DNA from: Hybos culiciformis
Lineage: Eukaryota > Arthropoda > Insecta > Diptera > Hybotidae
Assembly (NCBI GenBank): GCA_964007475.1
Contig: CAXFZM010000303.1
Location: forward strand, 1-64,000
DNA length: 64,000 bases
Reading direction: 5' to 3'
The translations under genes were made by a program, and so were the position numbers. A model generated the notes under the pieces. The model ran no database searches and was not told where the DNA came from. It saw only the letters and a program-made list of their open reading frames with translations. Of the stretch, positions 23,028 to 33,631 are shown in pieces (within the stretch, counting starts at the first letter, position 1; each line of letters begins with the position of its first letter).

Positions 23028-23808
23028 CGGGTAGAACCTCTCTAAGTTATACACTCTCTAAGTTAGAAACCTCTGTAACTTATAATTTTTTTCCAGCCGT
23101 TCATATTTGTATGAAAATGTGCCTCTATAACTTAGACACCTCTGTAAGTTAGACACCTTGATAAGTTAGACAATATTTCATACATTTTTAGAATCAAAAA
23201 CCTCGGTAAGTCATACATAAAAATAAAAATTTTTATAAATTTTAAAAATTGAGAATTTTGAGAAAAAAAAATTGAGCAAAGCACACTGAGCAGAAAGTTT
23301 TAATGAATTTAAGTTAATGTTTAAACAAATATTCATACAAACTTTAATTAAAATAACTTAAATATGAAATTTTTTTCCGTGTTCACAAATACATTTTCTC
23401 GTTTTTTTTTTTGTCAATACACAGAGAAAATCGTTACGGTTTTGAAATTCTATAAAAATAATTAAAAGTGAAATACCGTATTTGAAGTGAATTTAAAGAA
23501 AAATTAATGAAAATGGGCAAAAAATTGAAAGAATTAAAATTAAAAGAAAAAGTAGAAGCGATTGAAAGAATTAAAAATGGAGAATCTGTAACTAAAGTTG
23601 CTGAATCTTAAGAAATGATATTTTTTTTTCTTTTTTATTTTATTTATTACCAATACTTTGTTTTGTCTTCCTATTGATGTTTTTCTACCTAAATAAATAG
23701 GTTGAAGTGAAAAACAACTTAGACTTATTAGGTCAACATAAGGAAGCAAAGTAGGCCTCTAGGTTTTTAAACTAAAAACTAGTAAAATATTTTGTTTAGG
23801 ATATATGG

Positions 23809-23884
23809 AAATTTGTTTCGATCGCGTTCGTCCACTCTGATCTCATCAGTGGCTGATGAGTGGACGAACTAGCCAGACAAACTT
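23809..23884 (-). ncRNA. Type III hammerhead ribozyme, copy 1
   Basis: Read on the minus strand: stem III aagtttgt pairs with acaaattt (8 bp, one G-U); cleavage triplet GTC; stem I tggct/agcca; core ctgatga; stem II gatc/gatc; core gaaa. Every conserved core base of the hammerhead family is present. Loops I and II contain 12 nt of perfect complementarity (gttcgtccactc with gagtggacgaac). The order, open at stem III, makes it type III. Confidence 0.88.
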
Positions 23885-24227
23885 CACTCCAAAATAATTA
23901 TTACCACTTTACATATAATACTATATGTAAGATTGATATGTACTATATGTAAGATTGATATGTGAGTTCAAACAATTTTTTGAATTCACATATCAAATGT
24001 GGCAAAAAAATTTTTCTTGTTACTTTTTATAAGAAACAATTTTTTTTTCTTTTTTATTTTATTTATTACCAATACTTTGTTTTGTCTTCCTATTGATGTT
24101 TTTCTACCTAAATAAATAGGTTAAAGTGAAAAACAACTTAGACTTATTAGGTCAACATAAGGAAGCAAAGTAGGCCTCTAGGTTTTTAAACTAAAAACTA
24201 GTAAAATATTTTCTTTAGGATATATGT

Positions 24228-24275
24228 AAATTTGTTTCGATCGCGTTCGTCCACTCTGATCTCATCAGTGGCTCA
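24228..24275 (-). ncRNA. Truncated hammerhead ribozyme, copy 2
   Basis: Retains stem III 3' strand, the gaaa core, stem II and ctgatga, but the sequence switches to an inverted unit just after the core, losing the cleavage site and most of stem I. It cannot self-cleave on its own. Confidence 0.8.
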
Positions 24276-24555
24276 TCAGCCTAGAGGCCTACTTTGCTTC
24301 CTTATGTTGACCTAATAAGTCTAAGTTGTTTTTCACTTTAACCTATTTATTTAGGTAGAAAAACATCAATAGGAAGACAAAACAAAGTATTGGTAATAAA
24401 TAAAATAAAAAAGAAAAAAAAATTGTTTCTTATAAAAAGTAACAAGAAAATTTTTTTTGCCACATTTGATATGTGAATTCAAAAAATTTTTTGAACTCAC
24501 ATATCAATCTTACATATAGTATTATATTTAAAGTGGTAATAATTATTTTGTAGTG

Positions 24556-24631
24556 AAGTTTGTCTGGCTAGTTTGTCCACTCATCAGCCACTGATGAGAT
24601 CAGAGTGGACGAACGCGATCGAAACAAATTT
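24556..24631 (+). ncRNA. Type III hammerhead ribozyme, copy 3
   Basis: Stem III 24,556-24,563 with 24,624-24,631; predicted cleavage after C24,564; stem I 24,565-24,569 with 24,586-24,590; ctgatga 24,591-24,597; stem II 24,598-24,601 with 24,617-24,620; gaaa 24,621-24,624. Loop I differs from copy 1 by one base (gtttgtccactc), which keeps pairing to loop II as a G-U. Confidence 0.88.
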
Positions 24632-24952
24632 CCATATATCCTAAACAAAATATTTTACTAGTTTTTAGTTTAAAAACCTAGAGGCCTACTTTGCTTCCTT
24701 ATGTTGACCTAATAAGTCTAAGTTGTTTTTCACTTTAACCTATTTATTTAGGTAGAAAAACATCAATAGGAAGACAAAACAAAGTATTGGTAATAAATAA
24801 AATAAAAAAGAAAAAAAAATTGTTTCTTATAAAAAGTAACAAGAAAAATTTTTTTGCCACATTTGATATGTGAATTCAAAAAAATTTTTGAACTCACATA
24901 TCAATCTTACATATAGTATTATATGTAAAGTGGTAATAATTATTTTGGAGTG

Positions 24953-25028
24953 AAGTTTGTCTGGCTAGTTCGTCGACTCATCAGCCACTGATGAGATCAG
25001 AGTGGACGAACGCGATCGAAACAAATTT
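24953..25028 (+). ncRNA. Type III hammerhead ribozyme, copy 4
   Basis: Stem III 24,953-24,960 with 25,021-25,028; predicted cleavage after C24,961; stem I 24,962-24,966 with 24,983-24,987; ctgatga 24,988-24,994; stem II 24,995-24,998 with 25,014-25,017; gaaa 25,018-25,021. Loop I reads gttcgtcgactc, one mismatch to loop II. Lies 397 bp after copy 3, defining the unit length. Confidence 0.88.
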
Positions 25029-26674
25029 CCATATATCCTAAACAAAATGATATCTTCTCCGAAATATATAAAAATCTTTTTATAATTTTTTTTTTCAACA
25101 ATTATTTAGGCATAAATCGGTCGACTTTATACAAAATTTACAAAAATAAAGAAAATATTTCAGAAGCTATTGAAGATAACCCGAATCTTCTGAAGCGTAA
25201 ACGGATGGTAAAAAAAAAACCTTGACCAGGCAATGAATACATTTTCGAAAAATGCGCGAAGTCAAAATGTTCCTATTTCTGGAACCATTTTGAAATCGAA
25301 AGCAAAAACAATATTCCAAAATTTAAATATGATTGATTTCAAGGGTAGTAACGGTTGGCTCGACAGTTACAAAAAGCGAAACGACATTAAGTTTAAATGC
25401 TTGACTGGTGATGCTGCAAATGTCGATGAAAGTGTTGCTGAAAATTATGTAAAAAATGTTTTGCCACCATTATTAGCCCGATACCAACCTGAAAATATTT
25501 TTAATGCAGATGAAACAGGCCTGTTTTTTCAATGCCTTCCTGGTAAAACAATGGCATTTAAAAATGATAAATGTTTGAAAGGTAAAGCTATTTGTATTTT
25601 ACACATTTCCAAACTTTTTTTTTTAATTAGTCTAATTAATTATTTTATCGCTTTCATAGGAAAATTTAGTAAAACACGAGTTACGGTGATGCTTAGAAGT
25701 AATATGGACGGATCGGAGAAGTTAATTTCTCTTGTTATTGGCAAAAGTGCAAAGCCTAGATGGTTTCGCAATATTAAATCTTTACCAGTCATTTACAAGA
25801 ACAACTCCAAATCTTGGATGACATCCTTAATATTCGAAGAATGGCTAACAAGTCTCAACACCAAATTTGAAAATGAAGACCGAAAAGTGTTGCTATTCTT
25901 AGATAATTGTTCGGCTCACCCAAAATCTATTAAAACAAAATTGACTGCAATAGAATTACATTTTTTTCCACCGAACATGACCTCTAAGCTTCAACCAATG
26001 GATCAAGGAATAATCCGTATTTTAAAGACGCATTATAGGCATGCAATTGTTATTCGATACCTACAAGCAATAGAGCAAAACACATCACTTCCTAAAATCA
26101 GCTTAATTGATGCAATAAATATTTTGGTTGAATGTTGGGCTTCAAAAGTTACGCCTGAAAAGGTGAAAAATTGGTTCAAGAAAGCGGGATTTTCAAAAAA
26201 TAATGGAGAATGCTCTGAAATAAGAGACGAATTAGTTGAAATTGATGTATTACGAGACGCATTTGAAAAATATCCTGATTGTGGCAACAGTTTCATCGAT
26301 TTTATCGACGTCGATGAAAATATTTTAACAGCAGAAAATCTTCTCGATTATGATGTTGTAGAATCGTTGGCTGAAGATCGTTTGTCGACTGATGTAGAGA
26401 TAGAAAATGAAACTGAAGATTGATTAAAATTTAATTTATATGTTGCTTATAATAATACAAGTATACTTGCAATAAAATTTGCAAAAAAAAAAAAATTTCA
26501 ATAAAAATTAAAAAATTTTAAATAATTTTGTTGTATTTAAATTTTTAATTTTTTTTTTCAGTGTCGACAAAAAAAGATAAATAAAAAATAAACCCTTCTA
26601 TCTCAGACAACCTCTATAAGTTAGACTTTTATCTGTTCCCGTTGAGTGTCGAAGTTAGAGAGGTTCTACCCGTA

Positions 26675-26937
26675 TAAGCTTTAAGTTTAATTACTTTCGA
26701 ACATTTATAGGAATTTCACCTTGTATTTTATTTTGAAAAGCATTTAATTAAGTTTATTTAAGTTTTGTTTTGTTTTTTTTAAAAAAAAATTTAGAGATAC
26801 CCCTTGTATCAAAGAAAAAAAAATTTTCAAACTTTTCTTCAATAAAAAAAATTTAATTTATATTCAAAAAAAAATTAATTATCAAACTTTATTGCTATAG
26901 AAGGGAATTGCACCCTGTATTAAATTTGTTTCATATT
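26675..26937 (-). other. Leader fragment of gypsy-2
   Basis: Contains leader repeat cores at ~26,709, 26,795 and 26,898 (caccttgta, ccccttgta, caccctgta). Non-coding. Confidence 0.5.
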
Positions 26938-27306
26938 ATATTAGGTAAAAAAGGAAAGTTAATTAAAACAAAAAATTTTTTTATTTATTTCTTTATTTTT
27001 TATTTATAATCCTTTTAATATGTTTTTTAAATTTTTATTTAATTATAATTCTACTAAATATAAAAAAATTGTTTTTTAATTTTCGCCTACTAGTTTCGAG
27101 GTTTTACCTCATCGACTGGGCATTTGCTACCCAGTCGATGAGGTAAAACCTCGAAACTAGTAGGCGAAAATTAAAAAACAATTTTTTTATATTTAGTAGA
27201 ATTATAATTAAATAAAAATTTAAAAAACATATTAAAAGGATTATAAATAAAAAATAAAGAAATAAATAAAAAAAATTTTTGTTTTAATTAACTTTCCTTT
27301 TTTACC
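26938..27306. repeat. Near-perfect palindrome with 177-bp arms (foldback type)
   Basis: Arms 26,944-27,120 and 27,130-27,306 are exact reverse complements except about one base, separated by 9 bp (catttgcta). Pairing continues for six bases (atatta / taatat) into 26,938 and, beyond the RTE insertion, 30,534-30,539. So the RTE landed inside the very end of a pre-existing palindrome. No ORF. Confidence 0.92.
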
Positions 27307-30300
27307 TTCTTCTTCTTCTTCAATGGCGCTACAGCCCATTTCGGGCCTTGGCCTCCTCAATCGCCTTTTTCCAAGTATCTCGACATCTTGCCTCGACTCT
27401 CCAATTGCTTTTGTGCAGTATAGATGTTGCATTACTTGTGACCGCATCTATCCACCTTAGTCTCGGCCTTCCGACAGGTCGGTTGCCCCCCTACTGTACC
27501 GTATAAAACTTTTCTTTGTATTCTTGTCTCTGGCATGCGTTCTATGTGACCTGCCCAGCGTAGTCGATTTAATTTGATGAATTTAACTACATCCGGCTCT
27601 TCGTATATTTGGTATAGTTCGTGGTTGTATCTTATTCTCCATCCTTCTTCTTCTCTTATTGGACCCAGGATGCATCTTAGTATTTTCCTTTCAAATATCT
27701 TAAGTTTCTCTTCTGTAGACTGCGTAAGGCTCCAATTTTCACTACCGTAGCATAGGACGGGACGGATCAGCACTTTATACAACGTTAGTTTTGTTTTCCT
27801 ATGTACGTCACATGTTGATTTCAAAATTTTTCTATTTGCAAAAAAAGCTTTGTTTGCTTGCATTATGCGTCTGTTGATCTCTTCTTTTTCTTCATTTTTA
27901 TTTGTTATAGTAGAACCCAAATACTTGAAGTTCTTCACAACCTCTATGTTGTGAGTTCCTATTGGCAGATTACATCCGATTCTTGATCTGATAGCTCTTG
28001 TTTGGACTATGGCTTTTGTTTTGTCTTCGTTTATTCTGAGTCCGACGCTCTTGGCTGATCTTTCAAGTTCGAGATAGCATTCCTTAGTTGACAGTAAGGA
28101 TCTGCTCATAATATTTATGTCGTTTGCGTATCCGACTAATTGTGTAGATTTAACGATTAGCGAAGAGTTATTGGCTACTGACATTTTTCTGATGACTGAC
28201 TCTAGGGCTAGATTAAACAGCATGGGTGCCAGACCATCACCTTGCTTGAAGCCCTGGTTGATTTGGAAGGATTCGGTTGTGTTGTTTTGTATTTTTACTT
28301 GTGCTTTTGTATCATCCATTATTGCTTTGATTAGCCTGACTAGCTTTGTTGGTATCCCCAATTGCACTAGCACTTAGTATAATTTTGTTCTATCAATAGA
28401 GTCGTATGCTTGTTTAAAATCTATGAAGATCTGGTATACATCTAAGTTCATTTCCGAGAAGTTTTCTAACAATTGTTTCACTGTGAATAATTGGTCCGAT
28501 GTTGATCGTCCTTTTCGAAAGCCACCTTGATATTCCCCCAATATCGTTTCTGCCATGCGTTCTAGTCTTCTTCGGAGAATATTTGTAAATATTTTGTAGG
28601 CTGTGCAAAGTAGTGAAATCCCTCTATGATTGCTGCAAACAAGCTTGTCTCCTTTTTTGTGTATGGGACAGATAACCACATTCTTCCATTCAGTTGGTAT
28701 GTCTTCTGCTATCCATACCTCTTTAATCAGGTGGTGTAGCTCTAAGATAATTTCTTCTTCCGCATGTTTGAATAGTTCTCCCACAATTCCATCGATTCCT
28801 GGTGCCTTATTGTTTTTTAGATCCCGTATTGCATCGCGGATTTCTTGCAATGATGGTGTATCCAATACCCTGCCATCATCTGTGATGCTATAATTATCAT
28901 TCAAAAAATTTCCATTTTCATTGTGATTCAATAACTTCTCGAAATATTCCTTCCAGGTTCTCAAGATTTCAGTTGGTTCAGCTACTATGTTTCCGTGGTC
29001 ATTTCTACAAAGGTCACTTCTAGGTTTAACTGCACTGTTTACTACCTTTACTTCTTTGTAAGCTTCTCTAATATTTTTTTGCTGGAAATTCCTTTCAATT
29101 TCACGAATACGATTATTTGTAGCTTTTCTTTTTTTGTTTCTAATAAGCTTGTCTGCCATTCGTCGCTCTGTACGAAAAACTTCTCTTTTTGCTCTTGTTT
29201 GTCTGGCTATGTAGTCCCTGTGGCTCTTGTTTCTTCTTTCTATTGCGTTTTTGCAGTCATCGTCAAACCAGTCCGTGTTTCGTGGTCTAGGAATGTATCC
29301 TATTGTGTTTTCCGCTGCTTGTTTGAGGCTATTTTTGATTCGATTCCATTTATTCTCAAGGTTATCTAGGCTTATATCCGGTCCATTTTGTAAGTCTAAG
29401 AGTCTTGATGTTGTTTCTTGAAAACTTGTTTTAGTTTGTTGATCTCGTAGTTTAGGATTTCGAACAATTCGATTCGTTGTGATTCTTGTTCTGTATCTGT
29501 TTTTGACTAGATAATGGTCTGATCCACAGCTGGCTCCTCGCATTGATCTAACATTTAAAATACTTGAAGCGAATCTTTTTTCCATTAGGACATGGTCTAT
29601 TTGATTATGTGTATTCCCTCCTGGTGACGTCCGTGTTCTTTTGTGAATCGTTTTATGGGGAAAGAACGTCGAGCTTATCACCATACCATTCCTTTAATCG
29701 CCGCCAAATCTATCACCCTTCGTCCATTTTCATTAGTTATTTCGTGTAGGCTGTGTGCGCCTATCGTTTCCCTCTACTCCACTTCCTTTCCTATTTTGGC
29801 GTTGAAGTCTCCTACGATCATCTTAATATCATTCGATGGAATTGAGTTTATCACCCGCAATAACTTTCGTCTTTTTCAGAATCATCTTTCTCTTCAGTTG
29901 GGGCGTGTACGTTTACTATTGATAGGTTTTGGAATCTTGTTTTTAGTCGAAGTACACAGATTCTGCCATTGATTGGCTTAAAGTCTAGTATGTTCTGTTT
30001 GAAGGAGTTTTCTACAATAAAAGCAACTCCAAATCAACCTGCATCACCTTGTTTTCCACTAGATAGAATGGTGTGAGTTTTCATATCTGTGGTATTGTTG
30101 TCTTTCCATCTGGTTTCTTGAAGTGCCGGTACTTTGCACTTGTATTTCTTGAGCTCTGGTAGCAGTGCCTTTAGTGCACCTGTCTTGTTCATGGTTCTAA
30201 CGTTCCATGTCCCTAAATCATAATCCATATTCCGTTCCTTGAGTCGTTGCCGTTGTTCTAATCTTTTCCCAGGCTTATTGAGGTTTCGTGACGTGTTGTT

Positions 30301-30524
30301 TTCTCAAAAAGTTGAGCGGGAGAGCCTTGTCAGGACGTTGCCCACCTTCATGTAGAAGCACCTCAGCACTTGTTTTAGCTAGTTCAGTTAATGGTTATTA
30401 AAAGAACCTGTGCCCAGTGGCCACCACTAGGAGGTAGAGCAAGCACTTCGTCAAGAATTAAACAGTTGCGGCACTGGGTCAGCGACCGGTCAATGCTTTC
30501 CCTGTTTATCCTAACGCAGACCAC
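27307..30524 (-). mobile_element. RTE-type LINE, near full length
   Basis: About 3.2 kb on the minus strand with endonuclease, RT and C-terminal region, a very short 3' UTR and a GAA-repeat tail (27,307-27,322), all typical of RTE elements. Flanked by the 9-bp duplication ttttttacc (27,298-27,306 and 30,525-30,533). Confidence 0.85.
27330..30228 (-). pseudogene. RTE ORF: AP endonuclease and reverse transcriptase
   Basis: Endonuclease start GTWNVRTMNKTGALKALL (~30,215) is the RTE/BovB type. It continues, with frame changes between 30,034 and 29,690, to NQIDHVL and CGSDHYLV (~29,610-29,520). RT: GFRKGRSTSDQLF (~28,520), IDFKQAYDS (~28,420), NQGFKQGDGLAPMLFN (~28,240); a frame break at ~28,374 separates them. 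The catalytic box is YAND instead of YADD (~28,130), which should kill polymerase activity. The end reads KKAIEEAKARNGL then stop (~27,335), as expected for RTE. Confidence 0.87.
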
Positions 30525-30539
30525 TTTTTTACCTAATAT

Positions 30540-30596
30540 GTTAAAATTCTACCAAGAATTATCCGAGGAGTCTGTTAACTCCATAATTAAATCATT
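30540..30596. other. Short spacer between two LINEs
   Basis: Presumably gypsy-2 leader left between the palindrome end and the next LINE. No feature. Confidence 0.35.
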
Positions 30597-31114
30597 TTTT
30601 TATTTATTTATTTATTTCATTTTAATCTATCGGATCATAACCTTACAGATTTTTAACTTAGATTAAAAACTTACATAATATTCAATTTAATAAAAATATA
30701 ACAACTTCATATATAATTCATAAAAATAATCACTTATTTATATAATTTTCTATTCAATCTTATCATTAATTAAATAAAAATATAATAATTCATATAAATG
30801 CATAAAAATATTCAACCATTCCTACATTTATTTATTTAATCTAATAGAAATACATATCCTAACTAAATTTATAATACAAGAATAAGTATAAATATTTATA
30901 TATTCATAAATTAAAAACATAATTATGAAAAGTTAAATTAAAAAAAGAATAAAAGTTAAATAGAAATATTAAAGATTAAATTACAAAAGATTCATGTGAA
31001 GAATTAGTAAAAATTCAATTCTAAATAATCTAAGATTATTTACACCTTCAATTTGTGATCAAAGTATGAATCCTCATAAATTTCTGCAACATATTTTTAA
31101 ATGAATATCTAGAG

Positions 31115-31565
31115 CAGCGTTTCTCAACCTTTCTACTATTGCGACCTATAAAATATGAATACAAAATAACGCGACCCTCAATCTGAAAAATAACGCGACG
31201 AAATCTGAAAAATTTAATGACAAGCTAAGTACTTCTAGAAAGACACCTTTAAAATGTTTTATTTATTTTTATTTTAACGACTTATAATATGTTGTTCACA
31301 CATTCATTTGATGATTAATTTTTTTTCGTTCGATTTGTTTAAAGCGAATGAATTTTAAAAGCTGTTTTATTATTATCAATCTAAAAACAGAGCAATCTGT
31401 TAGAAAGTAGATGTATAGATTAATTCTTCTTACATAATCAAAATATTTTATTATTTTTGAAAAAATATATGTAGCATTTGTAATAGAATTTTTCCATTAA
31501 AACGACCCATTGAAAATCTTTCGCGACCCAAATTCGGGTCGCGACCCTAAGGTTGAGAAACACTG
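31115..31565. mobile_element. hAT-type MITE
   Basis: 451 bp. Ends cagcgtttctcaacctt and aaggttgagaaacactg are inverted repeats of the hAT type, flanked by a perfect 8-bp duplication atctagag (31,107-31,114; 31,566-31,573). No ORF. Confidence 0.93.
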
Positions 31566-33096
31566 ATCTAGAGTGATGAAAATCTAACACATCATAACAT
31601 AAATTGAGATTCCTCAGACAATTTGACATGGGTTCAAAGAAGCCATAGTTTGTCCTGTGGAACGGATTATATAAAAGCGGAGCGGATCGCAATCCAAACC
31701 TCGGTATTTCAAATGCGCACAGACTCAATAAATCCTCACAATTTATATTATTATTTAATAAATCATAAGCAAACATTATACTTAAAAATTTAAGTCTAAA
31801 CTCAAAAGTGTCTAAATCAATCAACTTACATTTATCAATGTATGAAGATACATGCGGTTGAAAATTCATGTTACGTAAAGCATATCTCAGGAAACGCTTC
31901 TGAACACTCTCAATCCTTTTAATATGGATTCCATAAAAAGGCATCCAAACAACAACAGCAAATTCCAAGTGTACTTCACTAGGGAATTATATAAAACCTT
32001 TAATGTATATACATCAATGAATTCTTTAGAATTACGTTTAACGAAACCTAGCATTGAGTAAGATTTACAAACAATCATTTCAATATGTTTAACAAAGGTC
32101 AAATCGTGACTAAAAATAACACCAAGGTCCTTAATCTGCTTTACCCTATTTAAATTTATGTTATGAAAAGAATAGTCACAAAAGATTGGATATTTAGATT
32201 TATAGAAAGATACTACATTACATTTGCTTACATTCAATAAAATTTTATTTTTATCACACCAATAGTCTAAGTTCTCTAGATCCTTTTGTAACAATGCACA
32301 ATCATCAATATTAGAGACTGTAGAATATAACTTAAGATCATCAACAAAAATCAGACAATTGCATTTTTTAAAAATAGAAGAAACGTCGTTTATAAAAATT
32401 ATAAAAAACAATGGACCTAAATGCGTACCTTGCCCTACACCTGAATTTACGTTAATAATAAAATTTGATATAAAACCCTCGGTCATAACTACATGTTTCC
32501 TATTTTTTAAATATGATTGCACCCATTGTAAAAACATGGAATGTATTCCAAGCGCTCTAAGTTTCAAAATTAACACAAATCATGATTTACCCTATCAAAT
32601 GCTTTGGCAAAATCTGTGTAGATACAATCAATTTGAACACCCGATTCAATTCCATTTAAGGAATAATTCAAAAATGAAACTAAATTAGTTACACATGATT
32701 TTCCTTTCAAAAAACCATGTTGAGCAGAACAAATATGATTTTTTATGTGAAAATAAAGTCGATCTTTAATTACTTATTCAAAAATCTTTACATTACTGGT
32801 ATTTTCACTATACTACGGTAATTTTCAACACAGAATTTCGATCCAGATTTAAAAGTAGGTTTAATAGAAGAAATCTTCCAAGCATCAAGAAAAATTCCTT
32901 CAGCAAGCGACTTATTAAATATGTAGGTTAAAGGCTCAACAAATATATCAGCAAAAAGTTTAATTATCGCCGTCTAATCCTGTAGAATAGCTATCATCTA
33001 GAACTTTAATTTTAGCAAGGACTTCCTCAGAAGAAATTACAATAGAACCTAGATCATAAATAGAAGTTAAATCACTAAAATCTACATCAATACAAT

Positions 33097-33631
33097 TAGG
33101 GTTTTTGGATCGAGCCGGCTCGATCCAAAAAGCTCGAGCTAGCTCGTCTGTTTTTGCTTGAATGAAGATCGAGTTTTTATCTGCTAGAGGCTCAGCATTT
33201 TTAATGTTTTACATTTTACTTTTGTTTATAATTTATATTATTGAACAGAAAAGTTTATATAAGAAAATATTTCACTTCAACCTTATAAGTCACAGTCAAT
33301 TTTAAGAGCAAATGATACACTGAAATGTATTTTAGATGTTTTTATATTTTATGATGTTTTGTTTTTGATATTTTATAATATTTTGTAACTTTAATAATTA
33401 ATAATTTTGCAATATTATTGTTATTTTTATAATTTTCTAATGGGTTAATAATGATTAAATTAGAAGAGTAAAGTTGAATTTTATGCTCTGAAATAGGTTT
33501 TTTTATGCCATTGTTTTTTCATATGTACTTTATTTTTAAGAAGGCTCGAGTGGCTCGAGCTACCCGATCCTCCTTCTACAAAAAGTTTGAAGGCTCGAGC
33601 TTACGAAAATGGTCGAGTTTCAAAAACCCTA
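33097..33631. mobile_element. hAT-type MITE with CTCGAGC subterminal repeats
   Basis: 535 bp. Ends tagggttttt / aaaaaccctа-type inverted repeats, flanked by the 8-bp duplication aatacaat (33,089-33,096; 33,632-33,639). Repeated ggctcgag/ctcgagc motifs lie at both ends. No ORF. Confidence 0.88.

Larger units (their letters stand above)
23622..25044. mobile_element. Retrozyme-like array of hammerhead-ribozyme units inserted in Tigger
   Basis: A 1,423-bp insertion flanked by the 9-bp duplication aaatgatat (23,613-23,621 and 25,045-25,053). It consists of a ~397-bp unit: two direct copies on the minus strand (the second cut short at ~24,277) followed by two copies on the plus strand (the first starting part-way, ~24,281). 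Copy 1 has an extra 22-bp duplication, so its ribozyme lies 419 rather than 397 bp from the next. No ORF. Three copies hold a complete hammerhead ribozyme. Tandem, non-coding, ribozyme-bearing units of this size match the known architecture of animal retrozymes and ribozyme satellites; mobility is inferred from the target duplication. Confidence 0.8.
23508..26423 (+). pseudogene. Tigger transposase, interrupted
   Basis: A DDD-type transposase that would bind its own inverted repeats and cut and paste the element. Exon 1 (from MGKKLKELKLKEKVEAI, 23,508) is the start of the helix-turn-helix. The frame breaks at ~23,608, where a donor-like site seems mutated, and resumes after an acceptor (tttag) near 25,108 with GINRSTLYKIYKN. 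The 1.42-kb hammerhead insertion sits in that intron. A second intron, 25,582-25,659 (78 bp, GTAAAG...CATAG), is intact. Catalytic motifs: NADETGL (~25,505), LDNCSAH (~25,902) and PMDQGI (~25,996). A stop or frame change near 25,225 breaks the N-terminal region. The last 396 codons are almost clean. Confidence 0.88.
23028..26672 (+). mobile_element. Tigger/pogo-type DNA transposon
   Basis: Terminal inverted repeats begin cgggtagaacctctctaa on both ends, flanked by TA duplications (23,026-23,027 and 26,673-26,674). Subterminal copies of the motif cctctgtaagttagac occur at both ends. It carries one broken transposase gene on the plus strand with introns, and a 1.4-kb hammerhead-bearing insertion in the first intron region. 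Without that insertion the element would be about 2.2 kb, normal for Tigger. Confidence 0.92.

Noticed and set aside
23622..25044. Inverted repeats as Tigger's own terminal repeats
   Set aside because: Tigger ends are clearly at 23,028 and 26,672 with TA duplications; the inner inverted block has its own 9-bp duplication.
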